Source: Novosphingobium ginsenosidimutans (GTDB taxonomy: Bacteria; Pseudomonadota; Alphaproteobacteria; Sphingomonadales; Sphingomonadaceae). Taken from it: 64,000 bases of DNA. Position 1 is the first letter of the stretch. Every line of letters begins with the position of its first letter. The stretch covers positions 1,178,001-1,242,000 of the forward strand of contig NZ_CP042345.1 of assembly GCF_007954425.1 (NCBI RefSeq), in the 5' to 3' direction. Below, one piece after another: positions 50,710 through 58,539 of this stretch. Below the pieces are notes generated by a model, which made no database searches, was not told where the DNA came from, and was given only the letters and a program-made list of their open reading frames with translations. The translations under genes and the position numbers were made by a program.

Positions 50710-52170
50710 ATGTCCAGAACCCGCAAATGGCTGCTCGGCAGCCTCGCCGTCCTCGTCGTTATCCTCGGTCTCGGCTATGTGCTGACCCGGCCAACTCCGG
50801 CCAAGCATACGCCGGATGAGCTGTCCGGCCGCGATCCGCTGATTGTCGAACCCGATGTTGAGCGGTTCCCTTCGATCCGCATTGCCGAGCCGGTGGGCTG
50901 GGCGGCCAATGAAGCACCGGTCGCCGCCAAGGGCCTGACGGTCAACCGCTTTGCCGAGGGGCTTCAGCATCCGCGCGTGATTCTGGTCCTGCCCAACGGC
51001 GATGTCATTGCGGCGGAAGCCGATGCGCCCAAGGGCAATCTTGGTAGTGGGCTTGAGGCGCTGGTAGCCAAGTTCCTGATGGGCGGCGCGGGCGCACAGC
51101 AAGGCTCGCCCGATCGCTTGGTGCTGCTGCGCGATGCCGATGGCGACGGGAAGGCCGAGGAGCGTCACGTCCTGCGCCAGGGCAACGGCCTTGCTTCGCC
51201 CTCGGGTCTCGGCTGGCGCGAGGGTACACTCTATGTCGCCAACCACGATGCAGTGCTGTCGTTCCCCTATCAGCTGGGCGAAACCGCCCTGACGGGTGCA
51301 CCCAAGAAGCTGATGGACCTGCCGCCCTCCGGCAATCACTGGATGCGCAACCTGGTGCTGAGCGCCGACGGCGCGAAGCTCTATGTCGCGGTGGGCTCTG
51401 CCTCCAACATCGCGGAGAAGGGCTTCGAAATCGAACAGGGCCGCGCGGCGATCTGGGAACTGGACCTGAAGACGGGGCGGGCGCGCCAATATGCCCAGGG
51501 CCTGCGTAATGCCAACGGCCTAGACTGGAACCCCTCGACCGGCGAACTCTGGACCGTCGTCAACGAGCGCGACATGCTCGGGCCCGATCTTGTGCCGGAT
51601 TACCTGACCAACGTGCCGGTCGGCGCGCACTATGGCTGGCCGTGGATTTACTGGAAGAAGTACGACGATGACCGCGTGGTCGGCCTGCCGCCGGAATTCA
51701 TCGATGAATATGTCCGCAAGCCCGAATATGGCCTGGGTGCGCACATGGCGCCGCTGGGCCTGGCCTTCTTGCGCGGCGGTGAGAAGATGGGGGCCAATTT
51801 CACGAACGGCGCCTTTATCGCCCGCCATGGCTCGTGGAACCGCGAGCCGCTGACCGGCTATGACGTGGTCTTCGTGGCCTTTGATGCCAACGGCAACCCG
51901 CAGGGCAAGCCGATCCCGGTTCTCACCGGCTTTCTCAGCGGCAAGAAGGAAACTCGCGGTCGCCCGACCTGGGTGGCCTTCGACAAGACCGGCGCGCTGC
52001 TGGTGACTGACGACACTGCCGGGATCGTCTGGCGCGTTTCGGCGCCAGGCGCGGCAGCGGGTCCAGCCGTGCGCCCGGTGGTGACGGCGCGGATGCCGGC
52101 GCAGCGCGAGCTCGATGGCAATCTCGAAGCGCAGTACCGCGCCGGGTTCAAGCAGGCGGGCGGGGAGTAA
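50710..52170 (+). CDS. PQQ-dependent sugar dehydrogenase-like protein (sorbosone type)
   Basis: A 486-residue protein with an N-terminal membrane anchor or signal (KWLLGSLAVLVVILGLGYVL) and a six-bladed beta-propeller of the soluble glucose/sorbosone dehydrogenase family. Elements are QHPRVILVLPNGDVIAAEAD, PSGLGWREGTLYVANHDAVLSFPY, GLRNANGLDWNPSTGELWTVVNERDMLGPDLVPDYL, GAHYGWPWIYWKKYDD and GAFIARHGSWNREPLTGYDVVFV. The catalytic His is probably in RHGSWNR. PQQ biosynthesis genes are not in this window, and the substrate is unknown. Confidence 0.88.
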   Translation: MSRTRKWLLGSLAVLVVILGLGYVLTRPTPAKHTPDELSGRDPLIVEPDVERFPSIRIAEPVGWAANEAPVAAKGLTVNRFAEGLQHPRVILVLPNGDVIAAEADAPKGNLGSGLEALVAKFLMGGAGAQQGSPDRLVLLRDADGDGKAEERHVLRQGNGLASPSGLGWREGTLYVANHDAVLSFPYQLGETALTGAPKKLMDLPPSGNHWMRNLVLSADGAKLYVAVGSASNIAEKGFEIEQGRAAIWELDLKTGRARQYAQGLRNANGLDWNPSTGELWTVVNERDMLGPDLVPDYLTNVPVGAHYGWPWIYWKKYDDDRVVGLPPEFIDEYVRKPEYGLGAHMAPLGLAFLRGGEKMGANFTNGAFIARHGSWNREPLTGYDVVFVAFDANGNPQGKPIPVLTGFLSGKKETRGRPTWVAFDKTGALLVTDDTAGIVWRVSAPGAAAGPAVRPVVTARMPAQRELDGNLEAQYRAGFKQAGGE

Positions 52171-52173
52171 GCC

Positions 52174-53001
52174 TTAGAGCGACTGGCCGGCGCGCCCGGC
52201 CAGTTCGGTCACGTACTGCCAGGCAACGCGGCCAGAGCGGGCGCCGCGGCGCTTGGCCCATTCCAGCGCCTCGCCCTGATCCCAGGACAGGCCATGGCTG
52301 GCGCAATAGCCCGCGACGATCGCCAGGTAATCTTCCTGGCTACAGGCGTGGAAGCCGATCGACAGGCCAAAGCGATCGGCGAGGGCCAGCTTGTCATCCA
52401 CCGCATCGCGCGGATTGATCGGATCGTCCTGCTCTGCAGCGTGCCGCGGAACGATCGCGCGGCGGTTGGCGGTGACCGCAAGGCGGACGTTGGCCGGTCG
52501 GGCATCGACCCCGCCTTCCAACCACGAACGCAGGGCGCGCGGTCCCTCGCTATCGCTATCGGCAAAGCCCAGGTCGTCGATGAAGACCAGGAACTGCCGC
52601 CGCTCCGATCCAAGCGCCGAAAACAGACGGGGCAGGGCCGCAAAGGCATCGGGCGCGACCTGGACGAGTGCCAGCGCCGCGGGATCCTGCTCCTGCGCAG
52701 CAATCACGCTGGCACGTAGTAGCGCCGATTTGCCCATGCCCCGTGCGCCCCACAGCAGCATGTCGTGCGCCGCGTGGCCAGCGGCCAGGCGCGACACGTT
52801 GGCGGTGACGAGCGCCTTTTGCGCATTGATACCTTTCAGCAGCTCCAGCCCGGGCGCTGCCAGGGCCAACACGGCGCGAGCCCCAGTGCGATCCCAGACA
52901 TAGGCCGGTGCCGAAGTCCAGTCCGGCATGGCGGGCAGGGCGCCGGCCAGACGCTCCAGCGCGTCGGCGATGCGCGCCAGGGGATCGCCCTGATCGCTCA
53001 T
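52174..53001 (-). CDS. DUF815-family ATP-binding protein
   Basis: A 275-residue AAA-like P-loop protein. Walker A is LLWGARGMGKSALLRASVIAA (about residues 82-102), Walker B is QFLVFIDDLGFADSDSEGP, and sensor-like NVRLAVTANRRAIVPRHAAE and ADRFGLSIGFHACSQEDYLAIV follow. The family is widespread and sometimes annotated only as ATP-binding; its targets are unclear. Its ATG overlaps the stop of the upstream acyl-CoA dehydrogenase gene by four bases, so the two are co-expressed. Confidence 0.85.
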   Translation of the reverse strand: MSDQGDPLARIADALERLAGALPAMPDWTSAPAYVWDRTGARAVLALAAPGLELLKGINAQKALVTANVSRLAAGHAAHDMLLWGARGMGKSALLRASVIAAQEQDPAALALVQVAPDAFAALPRLFSALGSERRQFLVFIDDLGFADSDSEGPRALRSWLEGGVDARPANVRLAVTANRRAIVPRHAAEQDDPINPRDAVDDKLALADRFGLSIGFHACSQEDYLAIVAGYCASHGLSWDQGEALEWAKRRGARSGRVAWQYVTELAGRAGQSL

Positions 53002-54722
53002 CCGGCCAGCGCCTCTGCATCAAGCGCGTAGAACAGGTCAGCCCCGGCCGTGGCCTGGGCCTTGAGGCCGCGCGCCTCGCTGGCGATGTGCTGGGCGAAG
53101 TAGCGGGCGACCACTGTCTTGGCCTTGGCCTGCGGCGTGTCCTCCCCGGCCAGAGCCCGGGCCTGGCGCTGGAGCTGCCAGCCGGCGACGGCGACGGCGC
53201 TCATCGTGCAGAACGGCACGCTTCCCGCAAGGCGATCATCGAGGCTCGCCTCTGCACCCATCCACCGGACAATCCCCTCGCAGTCGCCCGCAAGCGCCGC
53301 CAGTTCGGGCGCATCGGCACAATCCGCTGCGATTTCGGCGAAAAGAGAGGTCAGAACGCCACCCTGCTCATAGCCAAGCTTGCGCGTGACCAGGTCCGCC
53401 GCCTGGATCCCGTTGGTGCCTTCGTAGATCGGGGCAATGCGCGCGTCGCGATAGTGCTGGGCCGCGCCGGTTTCCTCGACAAAGCCCATGCCCCCGTGGA
53501 TCTGGACACCGAGGCTGGCGACTTCGCAACCGATGTCGGTGCCCCAGGCCTTGAGCATCGGCACCAGACAGTCGGCGCGCAGCTGCGCGGCCACATCGCT
53601 GAGCGCGCCGCGATCGACCTGGCCGGCGGTGTAATAGAGCAGGGCGCGCGAACCTTCAGTCAGCGCCCGCATCCGCAGCAGCATCCGCCGCACGTCGGGG
53701 TGCTCGATAATTGCGACCGGCTCGCGGCTGGCACCACCGGCGCGGGCCGACTGGACGCGGTCGCGGGCATAGTACCGGGCTTGCTGCAGCGCGCGCTCGG
53801 CAATCTGGACGCCCTGGTTGCCGACATTGATCCGGGCCGAATTCATCATCGTGAACATGGCCTTCAGGCCTTCGTTCTCGTGCCCGATCAGTTCGCCGAT
53901 GCAGTCGTCATTGTCGCCGAAGCTCATCACGCAGGTCGGGCTGGCCATGATGCCGAGCTTGTGCTCGATCGAGACGCAGCGCAGATCATTGCGCGGGCCG
54001 AGCGAGCCGTCGGGCTTCACCAGGTATTTGGGTACCACGAACAGCGAGATACCGCGGCTGCCGGCTGGCGCACCGGGGGTGCGGGCAAGGACCAGATGGA
54101 CGATGTTCCCCGCCAGGTCATGCTCGCCCCAGGTGATAAAGATCTTGGTGCCCTTGATTGACCAGGTGCCATCGCCGCGCGGCGTGGCGGTGGTGCGCAG
54201 CGCGCCGACATCCGAACCGGCCTGCGGCTCGGTCAGGTTCATCGTGCCCGACCATTCGCCGCTGACCAGCTTTGGCAGGTAGAGCGCCTGTTGCTGCGGG
54301 CTGCCATGGTGGGCCAGCGCGTCGATCGCGCCGACCGTCAGCATCGGCAGCAGCGAGAAGGCCATGTTGGCCGCGCCAAGGTTTTCGAGCACGTTAGCGG
54401 CCAGCGTGAAGGGCAGGCCCTGACCACCGTGGGCTTCGTCCCCGGCGACTGCGTTCCAGCCCTGCTCGACATAGGCGCGATAGGCCTCGGCAAAGCCATC
54501 AGGCAGAGTGACCGTGCCATTGGCCAGCTTGGCCCCTTCCTGGTCACCCTTGCGGTTGAGCGGGGCGAACTCCCCAGCGGCGAACTGGCCGATCCCTTCG
54601 ACGATCGCCTCAACCATGTCCGGGCTTGCCGCAGCGAAGCGCGGATGAGCGGCGAGCTCATCAATCCCGGCATTGACCTTGATGGCGAGGACCTGATCGG
54701 CGGTGGGGGCAGTGAAATCCAT
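52998..54722 (-). CDS. Acyl-CoA dehydrogenase, large form (DmdC/AidB-like)
   Basis: A 574-residue member of the larger acyl-CoA dehydrogenase group that includes 3-methylmercaptopropionyl-CoA dehydrogenase. N-terminal helices are followed by GTMNLTEPQAGSDVGALRTTA, GTWSIKGTKIFITWGEHDL and FGDNDDCIGELIGHENEGLKAMFTMMNSARINVGNQGVQIAERALQQARYYARDRVQ. QIHGGMGFVEETGAAQHYRDARIAPIYEGTNGIQAADLVTRKL carries the catalytic Glu in YEGTNGIQ. Demethylation genes are not adjacent, so substrate choice stays open. Confidence 0.9.
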   Translation of the reverse strand: MDFTAPTADQVLAIKVNAGIDELAAHPRFAAASPDMVEAIVEGIGQFAAGEFAPLNRKGDQEGAKLANGTVTLPDGFAEAYRAYVEQGWNAVAGDEAHGGQGLPFTLAANVLENLGAANMAFSLLPMLTVGAIDALAHHGSPQQQALYLPKLVSGEWSGTMNLTEPQAGSDVGALRTTATPRGDGTWSIKGTKIFITWGEHDLAGNIVHLVLARTPGAPAGSRGISLFVVPKYLVKPDGSLGPRNDLRCVSIEHKLGIMASPTCVMSFGDNDDCIGELIGHENEGLKAMFTMMNSARINVGNQGVQIAERALQQARYYARDRVQSARAGGASREPVAIIEHPDVRRMLLRMRALTEGSRALLYYTAGQVDRGALSDVAAQLRADCLVPMLKAWGTDIGCEVASLGVQIHGGMGFVEETGAAQHYRDARIAPIYEGTNGIQAADLVTRKLGYEQGGVLTSLFAEIAADCADAPELAALAGDCEGIVRWMGAEASLDDRLAGSVPFCTMSAVAVAGWQLQRQARALAGEDTPQAKAKTVVARYFAQHIASEARGLKAQATAGADLFYALDAEALAG

Positions 54723-54777
54723 GGCGCTCTCTTGCTTTCCCTTGGCTTTGCAGCTTCCCGCCTATAGCGGGAGGCGC

Positions 54778-55728
54778 ATGGCCGACAAGCATGAAGCCGC
54801 GCAGATCCATGTCGCCGATTCCGCAGGGATCGCTGCGGCGGCGGCGCTGCTGCGCGACGGGGGCTTGGTCGCGCTGCCGACCGAGACAGTTTATGGCCTT
54901 GCCGCGCGGGCTGACCGGGCGGAAGCCGTGGCCGCAATCTATCGCGCGAAGGGGCGGCCGGACTTCAATCCGCTGATCGTCCATGTGGAGTCGGTCGATG
55001 TGGCCAGGCAGCTTGCGCGCTTCGATGACCGCGCCGAGGCCTTGGCAAAGGCCTTTTGGCCGGGCGCGCTGACACTGGTGCTGCCGGTGCGCTCGGAAGC
55101 CGCAATTGCGCCAGCGGTGACGGCCGGCCTGCCGACCATCGCCCTGCGCTGCCCGGCGCATCCGGTGATGCGCGCCGTGCTTGAAGCCAGCGGGCTGCCG
55201 CTGGCTGCGCCATCGGCCAATCGCAGTGGCGGGGTAAGCCCGACCCGGGCCGAGCATGTCGCTGCTTCGCTTGGAGTTGCCGTACCACTGATTCTCGACG
55301 GCGGGGCCTGCGCTGCCGGTCTTGAGTCCACCATCGTTGCCCTGCGTGACGATGGCCGTTGGCAGGTCCTGCGGCCTGGCCCGCTCCCGGAGGCCCAGAT
55401 TTCGGCAGTTCTTGGGCGAGAGGTCGACGCCGTGACGTCAGCCGCGATCGAGGCGCCAGGTCAGCTCGCCAGCCACTATGCCCCAGGAAAGCCGGTGCGG
55501 CTCAATGCCGCGACGGCCGCAGCGGATGAATTCCTGATTGGCTTCGGGCCGGTGGCGGGGGATCTTTCGCTCTCGCCCAAGGGCGACCTGGCCGAAGCCG
55601 CCGCTGCGCTCTATGCCGCGTTTCACGCCGGAGCAGCTTCGCCCAAGCCCCGGATCGCCGTGGCAGCAGTCCCCGAAGTGGGGATCGGCGCTGCCATCAA
55701 CGACCGACTGCGGCGCGCGGCCGCCTGA
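54778..55728 (+). CDS. tsaC: Threonylcarbamoyl-AMP synthase (Sua5/TsaC)
   Basis: Makes threonylcarbamoyl-AMP for the t6A base at position 37 of ANN-decoding tRNAs. The 316-residue protein is the long Sua5 form. The YrdC domain comes first (ALLRDGGLVALPTETVYGLAARAD, IYRAKGRPDFNPLIVHV, GLPLAAPSANRSGGVSPTRAEHV, GLESTIVALRD). A C-terminal Sua5 domain starts about residue 210. GGGAGGCG lies directly before ATG 54778. It is divergent from the acyl-CoA dehydrogenase. Confidence 0.93.
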   Translation: MADKHEAAQIHVADSAGIAAAAALLRDGGLVALPTETVYGLAARADRAEAVAAIYRAKGRPDFNPLIVHVESVDVARQLARFDDRAEALAKAFWPGALTLVLPVRSEAAIAPAVTAGLPTIALRCPAHPVMRAVLEASGLPLAAPSANRSGGVSPTRAEHVAASLGVAVPLILDGGACAAGLESTIVALRDDGRWQVLRPGPLPEAQISAVLGREVDAVTSAAIEAPGQLASHYAPGKPVRLNAATAAADEFLIGFGPVAGDLSLSPKGDLAEAAAALYAAFHAGAASPKPRIAVAAVPEVGIGAAINDRLRRAAA

Positions 55729-56076
55729 TCAATCGCGTTCGTAAGGCACACTCGGCATCAGCGCGCGCATTTCGGCGTAGGCCTGCTCCGCCTTGCGGCA
55801 GGCGCCATCATCGCCGCGCTCGCACTTGCTCGACTGTTTGCGGTATTCGCGATCAAGTTCGCCCAGGCGTTCCTCGCGCCGCCGGATTTCGCGGCCGCGC
55901 TTCTGATCCCGTTCCGAATCGCTGGTGGTCATGACATCGACCACGGTGCTGCCGGCTTCCACCGCGCGCGAGGCACCCCGCACCGGAGCCGAAGCGACGT
56001 CGAAGGCCGCTCCAGCCACGCCGCAGCCCGGCAGGGCCAGCACGGCCGGCAAAAGAAGCAGTTTGGTCTGAGTCAT
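55729..56076 (-). CDS. Small lipoprotein-like protein with charged coiled region
   Basis: From MTQTKLLLLPAVLALPGCGVAGAAF the protein has 115 residues. ALPGC at 15-19 is a plausible, slightly atypical lipobox, so lipidation at Cys19 is likely. After a small-residue linker it has a highly charged helix (DSERDQKRGREIRRREERLGELDREYRKQSSKCERGDDGACRKAEQAYAEMRAL) that would form a coiled coil with two cysteines. Function is unknown. The stop touches the end of the convergent tsaC gene. The open frame reaches back to 56232, but the signal peptide fixes the start. Confidence 0.72.
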   Translation of the reverse strand: MTQTKLLLLPAVLALPGCGVAGAAFDVASAPVRGASRAVEAGSTVVDVMTTSDSERDQKRGREIRRREERLGELDREYRKQSSKCERGDDGACRKAEQAYAEMRALMPSVPYERD

Positions 56077-56147
56077 GGCGAAGCCCCCGGCGCGATCAGG
56101 ATCAGGCGATCCTGACCGCACCTGGGTTAGCTGGAGATGAACCGAAC

Positions 56148-56921
56148 TTACTTCGCCGCTTCGCTGGCTGGCGCGGAACCGTTGCCCGGTTCGCAGACGA
56201 GTTTGCCCGAACCCATCGATTCGACCGTGCACCGTGCGCGGCCGCGCACCGTCACGCTGCCTGAGCCCATGATCTTGGCCTTGACCTCGCCATCGCTGGA
56301 GAAGGCCGAATTGCCCGATCCGGCAATGGTCAGATCGGCCTTGTCGGTCTTCAAGGCGTCCATATTGGCCGAGCCGCTGCCGACAATGCTGACATCGAGC
56401 GCGGCGACATTGCCTGCGCCGCGGTAGGAGCCTGATCCGGCGATCGTCAGATCAAGCTTGTCGCCCGCGACATTGGGCGTTTCGATATCGCCCGACCCGG
56501 CGATCGTGACCTTGGCATCCTTGGCCAGAGCAGCGGCATTGATCTTGCCCGAGCCGGCCATGGTCAGGGTCTTGGGCGCCGGCATGGTTACGTTGACCAC
56601 GGCCTTGCCCTCGTCGGCGTCGATCATCTTGCCTTCGCGCAGCACGCCCAGGGTGCCGTCTTTCAGCGTGAAACGCAGCTTGTCGGTCACCGCCTTGTCA
56701 CCTTCGACGGTGATGGCCAGCTTGTCACCCTGGGTCACGCGGACCTCGTCCGGGCCCAGCAGGACCAGTTCCTCGGGCGGGGTGCCTGTCAGATCGATCT
56801 CGGCGAGCGGCTTGCCTTTTTCACCGTTGATCGAGACGTTGCCGTCGCAAGCGGCCAGCCCGGCGGTCATGGCAACGGCGATGATCGGACCGAGGGCCCG
56901 GAAGAACCTGTCAAACTTCAT
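56148..56921 (-). CDS. GIN-domain (DUF2807) lipoprotein
   Basis: A 257-residue protein from MKFDRFFRALGPIIAVAMTAGLAAC, with a lipobox ending at Cys25. The body is a right-handed beta-helix of DUF2807/GIN type with repeated AGSG or GSG turns (MAGSGKI, IAGSGDI, IAGSGSY, VGSGSA, IAGSGNS, MGSGSV, MGSGK) about 17-22 residues apart, the mark of head-GIN proteins. These auto-transporting-like envelope proteins have no settled function. It ends SAPASEAAK. It precedes the small lipoprotein-like gene on the same strand by 71 bases. Confidence 0.84.
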   Translation of the reverse strand: MKFDRFFRALGPIIAVAMTAGLAACDGNVSINGEKGKPLAEIDLTGTPPEELVLLGPDEVRVTQGDKLAITVEGDKAVTDKLRFTLKDGTLGVLREGKMIDADEGKAVVNVTMPAPKTLTMAGSGKINAAALAKDAKVTIAGSGDIETPNVAGDKLDLTIAGSGSYRGAGNVAALDVSIVGSGSANMDALKTDKADLTIAGSGNSAFSSDGEVKAKIMGSGSVTVRGRARCTVESMGSGKLVCEPGNGSAPASEAAK

Positions 56922-57001
56922 GGCGAGTCTCCTGCGCAATGTGTGTTGTCGATATAATACAGCACAGCAGTTTCGACAAGTGGGCGTGGCACGACCATAC
57001 G

Positions 57002-57031
57002 AAAAGGGCCGCTTCCTTGCGGAAACGGCCC
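57002..57031 (-). terminator. Intrinsic terminator of carD
   Basis: On the minus strand GGGCCGTTTCC (57031-57021), tetraloop GCAA, GGAAGCGGCCC (57016-57006) form an 11-bp stem with one wobble. TTTT (57005-57002) follows. It begins about 26 bases past the carD stop. Confidence 0.8.
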
Positions 57032-57056
57032 CTCTCGGTGATCCGGTTACTGTCGA

Positions 57057-57590
57057 TCAGGCGCTGGCCGTCTCGGCATAGTACTTCGGCGCATGCTCGT
57101 TGAGGATCGCCAGGATCTTCTTGAGCGCAGCCGGTTCATCGGTCTTTTCCATCGCCGCCAGTTCGCGCGCCAGGCGCGACGAGGCGGCTTCGAAGATCTG
57201 CCGTTCCGAATAGGACTGTTCCGGCTGGTCATCCGCACGGAACAGGTCGCGGGTCACTTCGGCGATCGACACCAGGTCGCCCGAATTGATCTTCGCTTCG
57301 TATTCCTGGGCGCGGCGCGACCACATGGTGCGCTTGACCTTCGGCTTGCCCTTCAGCGTATCAAGCGCCTCGCGCAGCGTCTTGTCGCTCGACAGCTTGC
57401 GCATGCCGATCGCCTCAACCTTGTTGGTCGGCACGCGGAGCGTCATCCGCTCCTTCTCGAAGCGCAGGACATAGAGTTCCAACTTCATGCCGGCGATTTC
57501 CTGCTCCAGCAGTTCGATCACCCGGCCAACACCATGCTTGGGATAAACGACGTAGTCACCAACATCGAAGGCGTGCGCCTTGGAAGCCAT
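57057..57590 (-). CDS. carD: CarD-family transcription factor
   Basis: A 177-residue CarD/TRCF-type regulator that binds RNA polymerase beta and stabilises open promoter complexes. HAFDVGDYVVYPKHGVGRVIELLEQEIAGMKLELYVLRFEKERMTLRVPTNKVEAIGMRKL is the RNA polymerase-interaction domain (residues 6-67). The C-terminal helical domain, RTMWSRRAQEYEAKINSGDLVSIAEVTRDLFRADDQPEQSYSERQIFEAASSRLARELAAME, binds DNA. AAAGGA precedes ATG 57590. In alphaproteobacteria it controls rRNA and stress promoters. Confidence 0.93.
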   Translation of the reverse strand: MASKAHAFDVGDYVVYPKHGVGRVIELLEQEIAGMKLELYVLRFEKERMTLRVPTNKVEAIGMRKLSSDKTLREALDTLKGKPKVKRTMWSRRAQEYEAKINSGDLVSIAEVTRDLFRADDQPEQSYSERQIFEAASSRLARELAAMEKTDEPAALKKILAILNEHAPKYYAETASA

Positions 57591-57892
57591 GTATCGTCCT
57601 TTCATGCGGCGGGGAGATTACCCGTCGAACCGGACAGCGGCGTGGATTTCCAGTGCGGCGCCCGCCATTCGGCCGACACCGTGTGTCCCCCATCCGTGTT
57701 CGCAGTCCCGCCTAGCCAATGATTGTCACGTTTCCAGGGCAGGGCGCCCTGAAAGTCGGACCATTATATAGCATATGGGCAACAAAATTACCAGTCCGCA
57801 GAATTCCGCGCTCTGACAAGCGATTCCGCTGTCAACCAGCCATCACGGCAAATGCAAAAATTGCAATCGATTCGCCCTGCTGGCGCGAAGGA
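57591..57892. promoter_or_regulatory. 302-bp gap before carD with promoter-like and palindromic elements
   Basis: No gene is seen. On the minus strand, TGCTATATA (57773-57765) resembles an extended -10 element for carD, with no convincing -35. A 12-bp perfect palindrome CAGGGCGCCCTG lies at 57740-57751, between it and carD. Bases 57776-57870 are comparatively AT-rich for this genome. Confidence 0.35.
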
Positions 57893-58231
57893 TCAGTCAC
57901 CCTCGCCGGGTTCGGGCGAGAAGTACTTGTCAAACTTGCCATCCTCACCCTTGTGCTCGTCGGCGTCGGCCGGCGTTTCCTTCTTGGTGGTGAGGTTGGG
58001 CCATTCGGCCGAGTACTTCGCGTTGAGCTCAAGCCACTGTTCCAGACCCGATTCGGTATCGGGCAGGATCGCTTCGGCCGGGCATTCCGGTTCGCACACG
58101 CCGCAATCGATGCATTCGCTGGGGTTGATCACCAGCATGTTCTCGCCCTCGTAGAAGCAATCGACCGGGCAGACCTCGACACAGTCCATGTACTTGCACT
58201 TGATGCAGGCGTCGGTGACGACATAGGTCAT
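57893..58231 (-). CDS. fdxA: Seven-iron ferredoxin FdxA
   Basis: A 112-residue ferredoxin with one 3Fe-4S and one 4Fe-4S cluster. [55 protein letters not shown] holds the cysteines in the order typical of the Azotobacter-type 7Fe proteins. The long C-terminal tail ([34 protein letters not shown]) is usual for alphaproteobacterial FdxA. It follows the S4 gene by 14 bases on the same strand, so it is likely the last gene of the helicase-S4-fdxA unit. Confidence 0.93.
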   Translation of the reverse strand: MTYVVTDACIKCKYMDCVEVCPVDCFYEGENMLVINPSECIDCGVCEPECPAEAILPDTESGLEQWLELNAKYSAEWPNLTTKKETPADADEHKGEDGKFDKYFSPEPGEGD

Positions 58232-58245
58232 GGCAGTCAGGTCCC

Positions 58246-58539
58246 CTAAGGCGTGTTGTTATCTGACGCTGCTATGGGATTTGCAGCGCGCTCGTCAAGC
58301 GTGCGGTAACAGGCAAATGCTTCTGCTGCCGGTCCACGGCGTGCAGGAACAGCGATCAGCTCGATCACGCGCACCCCCGAGCGGGCCGGAACAGTCAGGA
58401 TGTCGCCCGCGCCGACTTCGGCACTGGGCTTCTCGATTCGCCGGCCATTGCGGCGGAAATGGCCCTCGGCCACCCAGTCATGCGCCACGGTCCGGGTTGG
58501 CGCGAGGCGGAGAAACCAGAGCAGCTTGTCGATCCTCAA
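58246..58539 (-). CDS. S4-domain RNA-binding protein, TTG start
   Basis: A 97-residue protein whose first 60 residues are an S4 domain of the Hsp15/HslR type ([51 protein letters not shown]). Relatives bind stalled 50S subunits carrying nascent chains. The start is TTG 58539, overlapping the helicase stop (TTGA); no ATG is available before the domain. The short tail is not conserved-looking. It links an RNA helicase and fdxA. Confidence 0.85.
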   Translation of the reverse strand: MRIDKLLWFLRLAPTRTVAHDWVAEGHFRRNGRRIEKPSAEVGAGDILTVPARSGVRVIELIAVPARRGPAAEAFACYRTLDERAANPIAASDNNTP

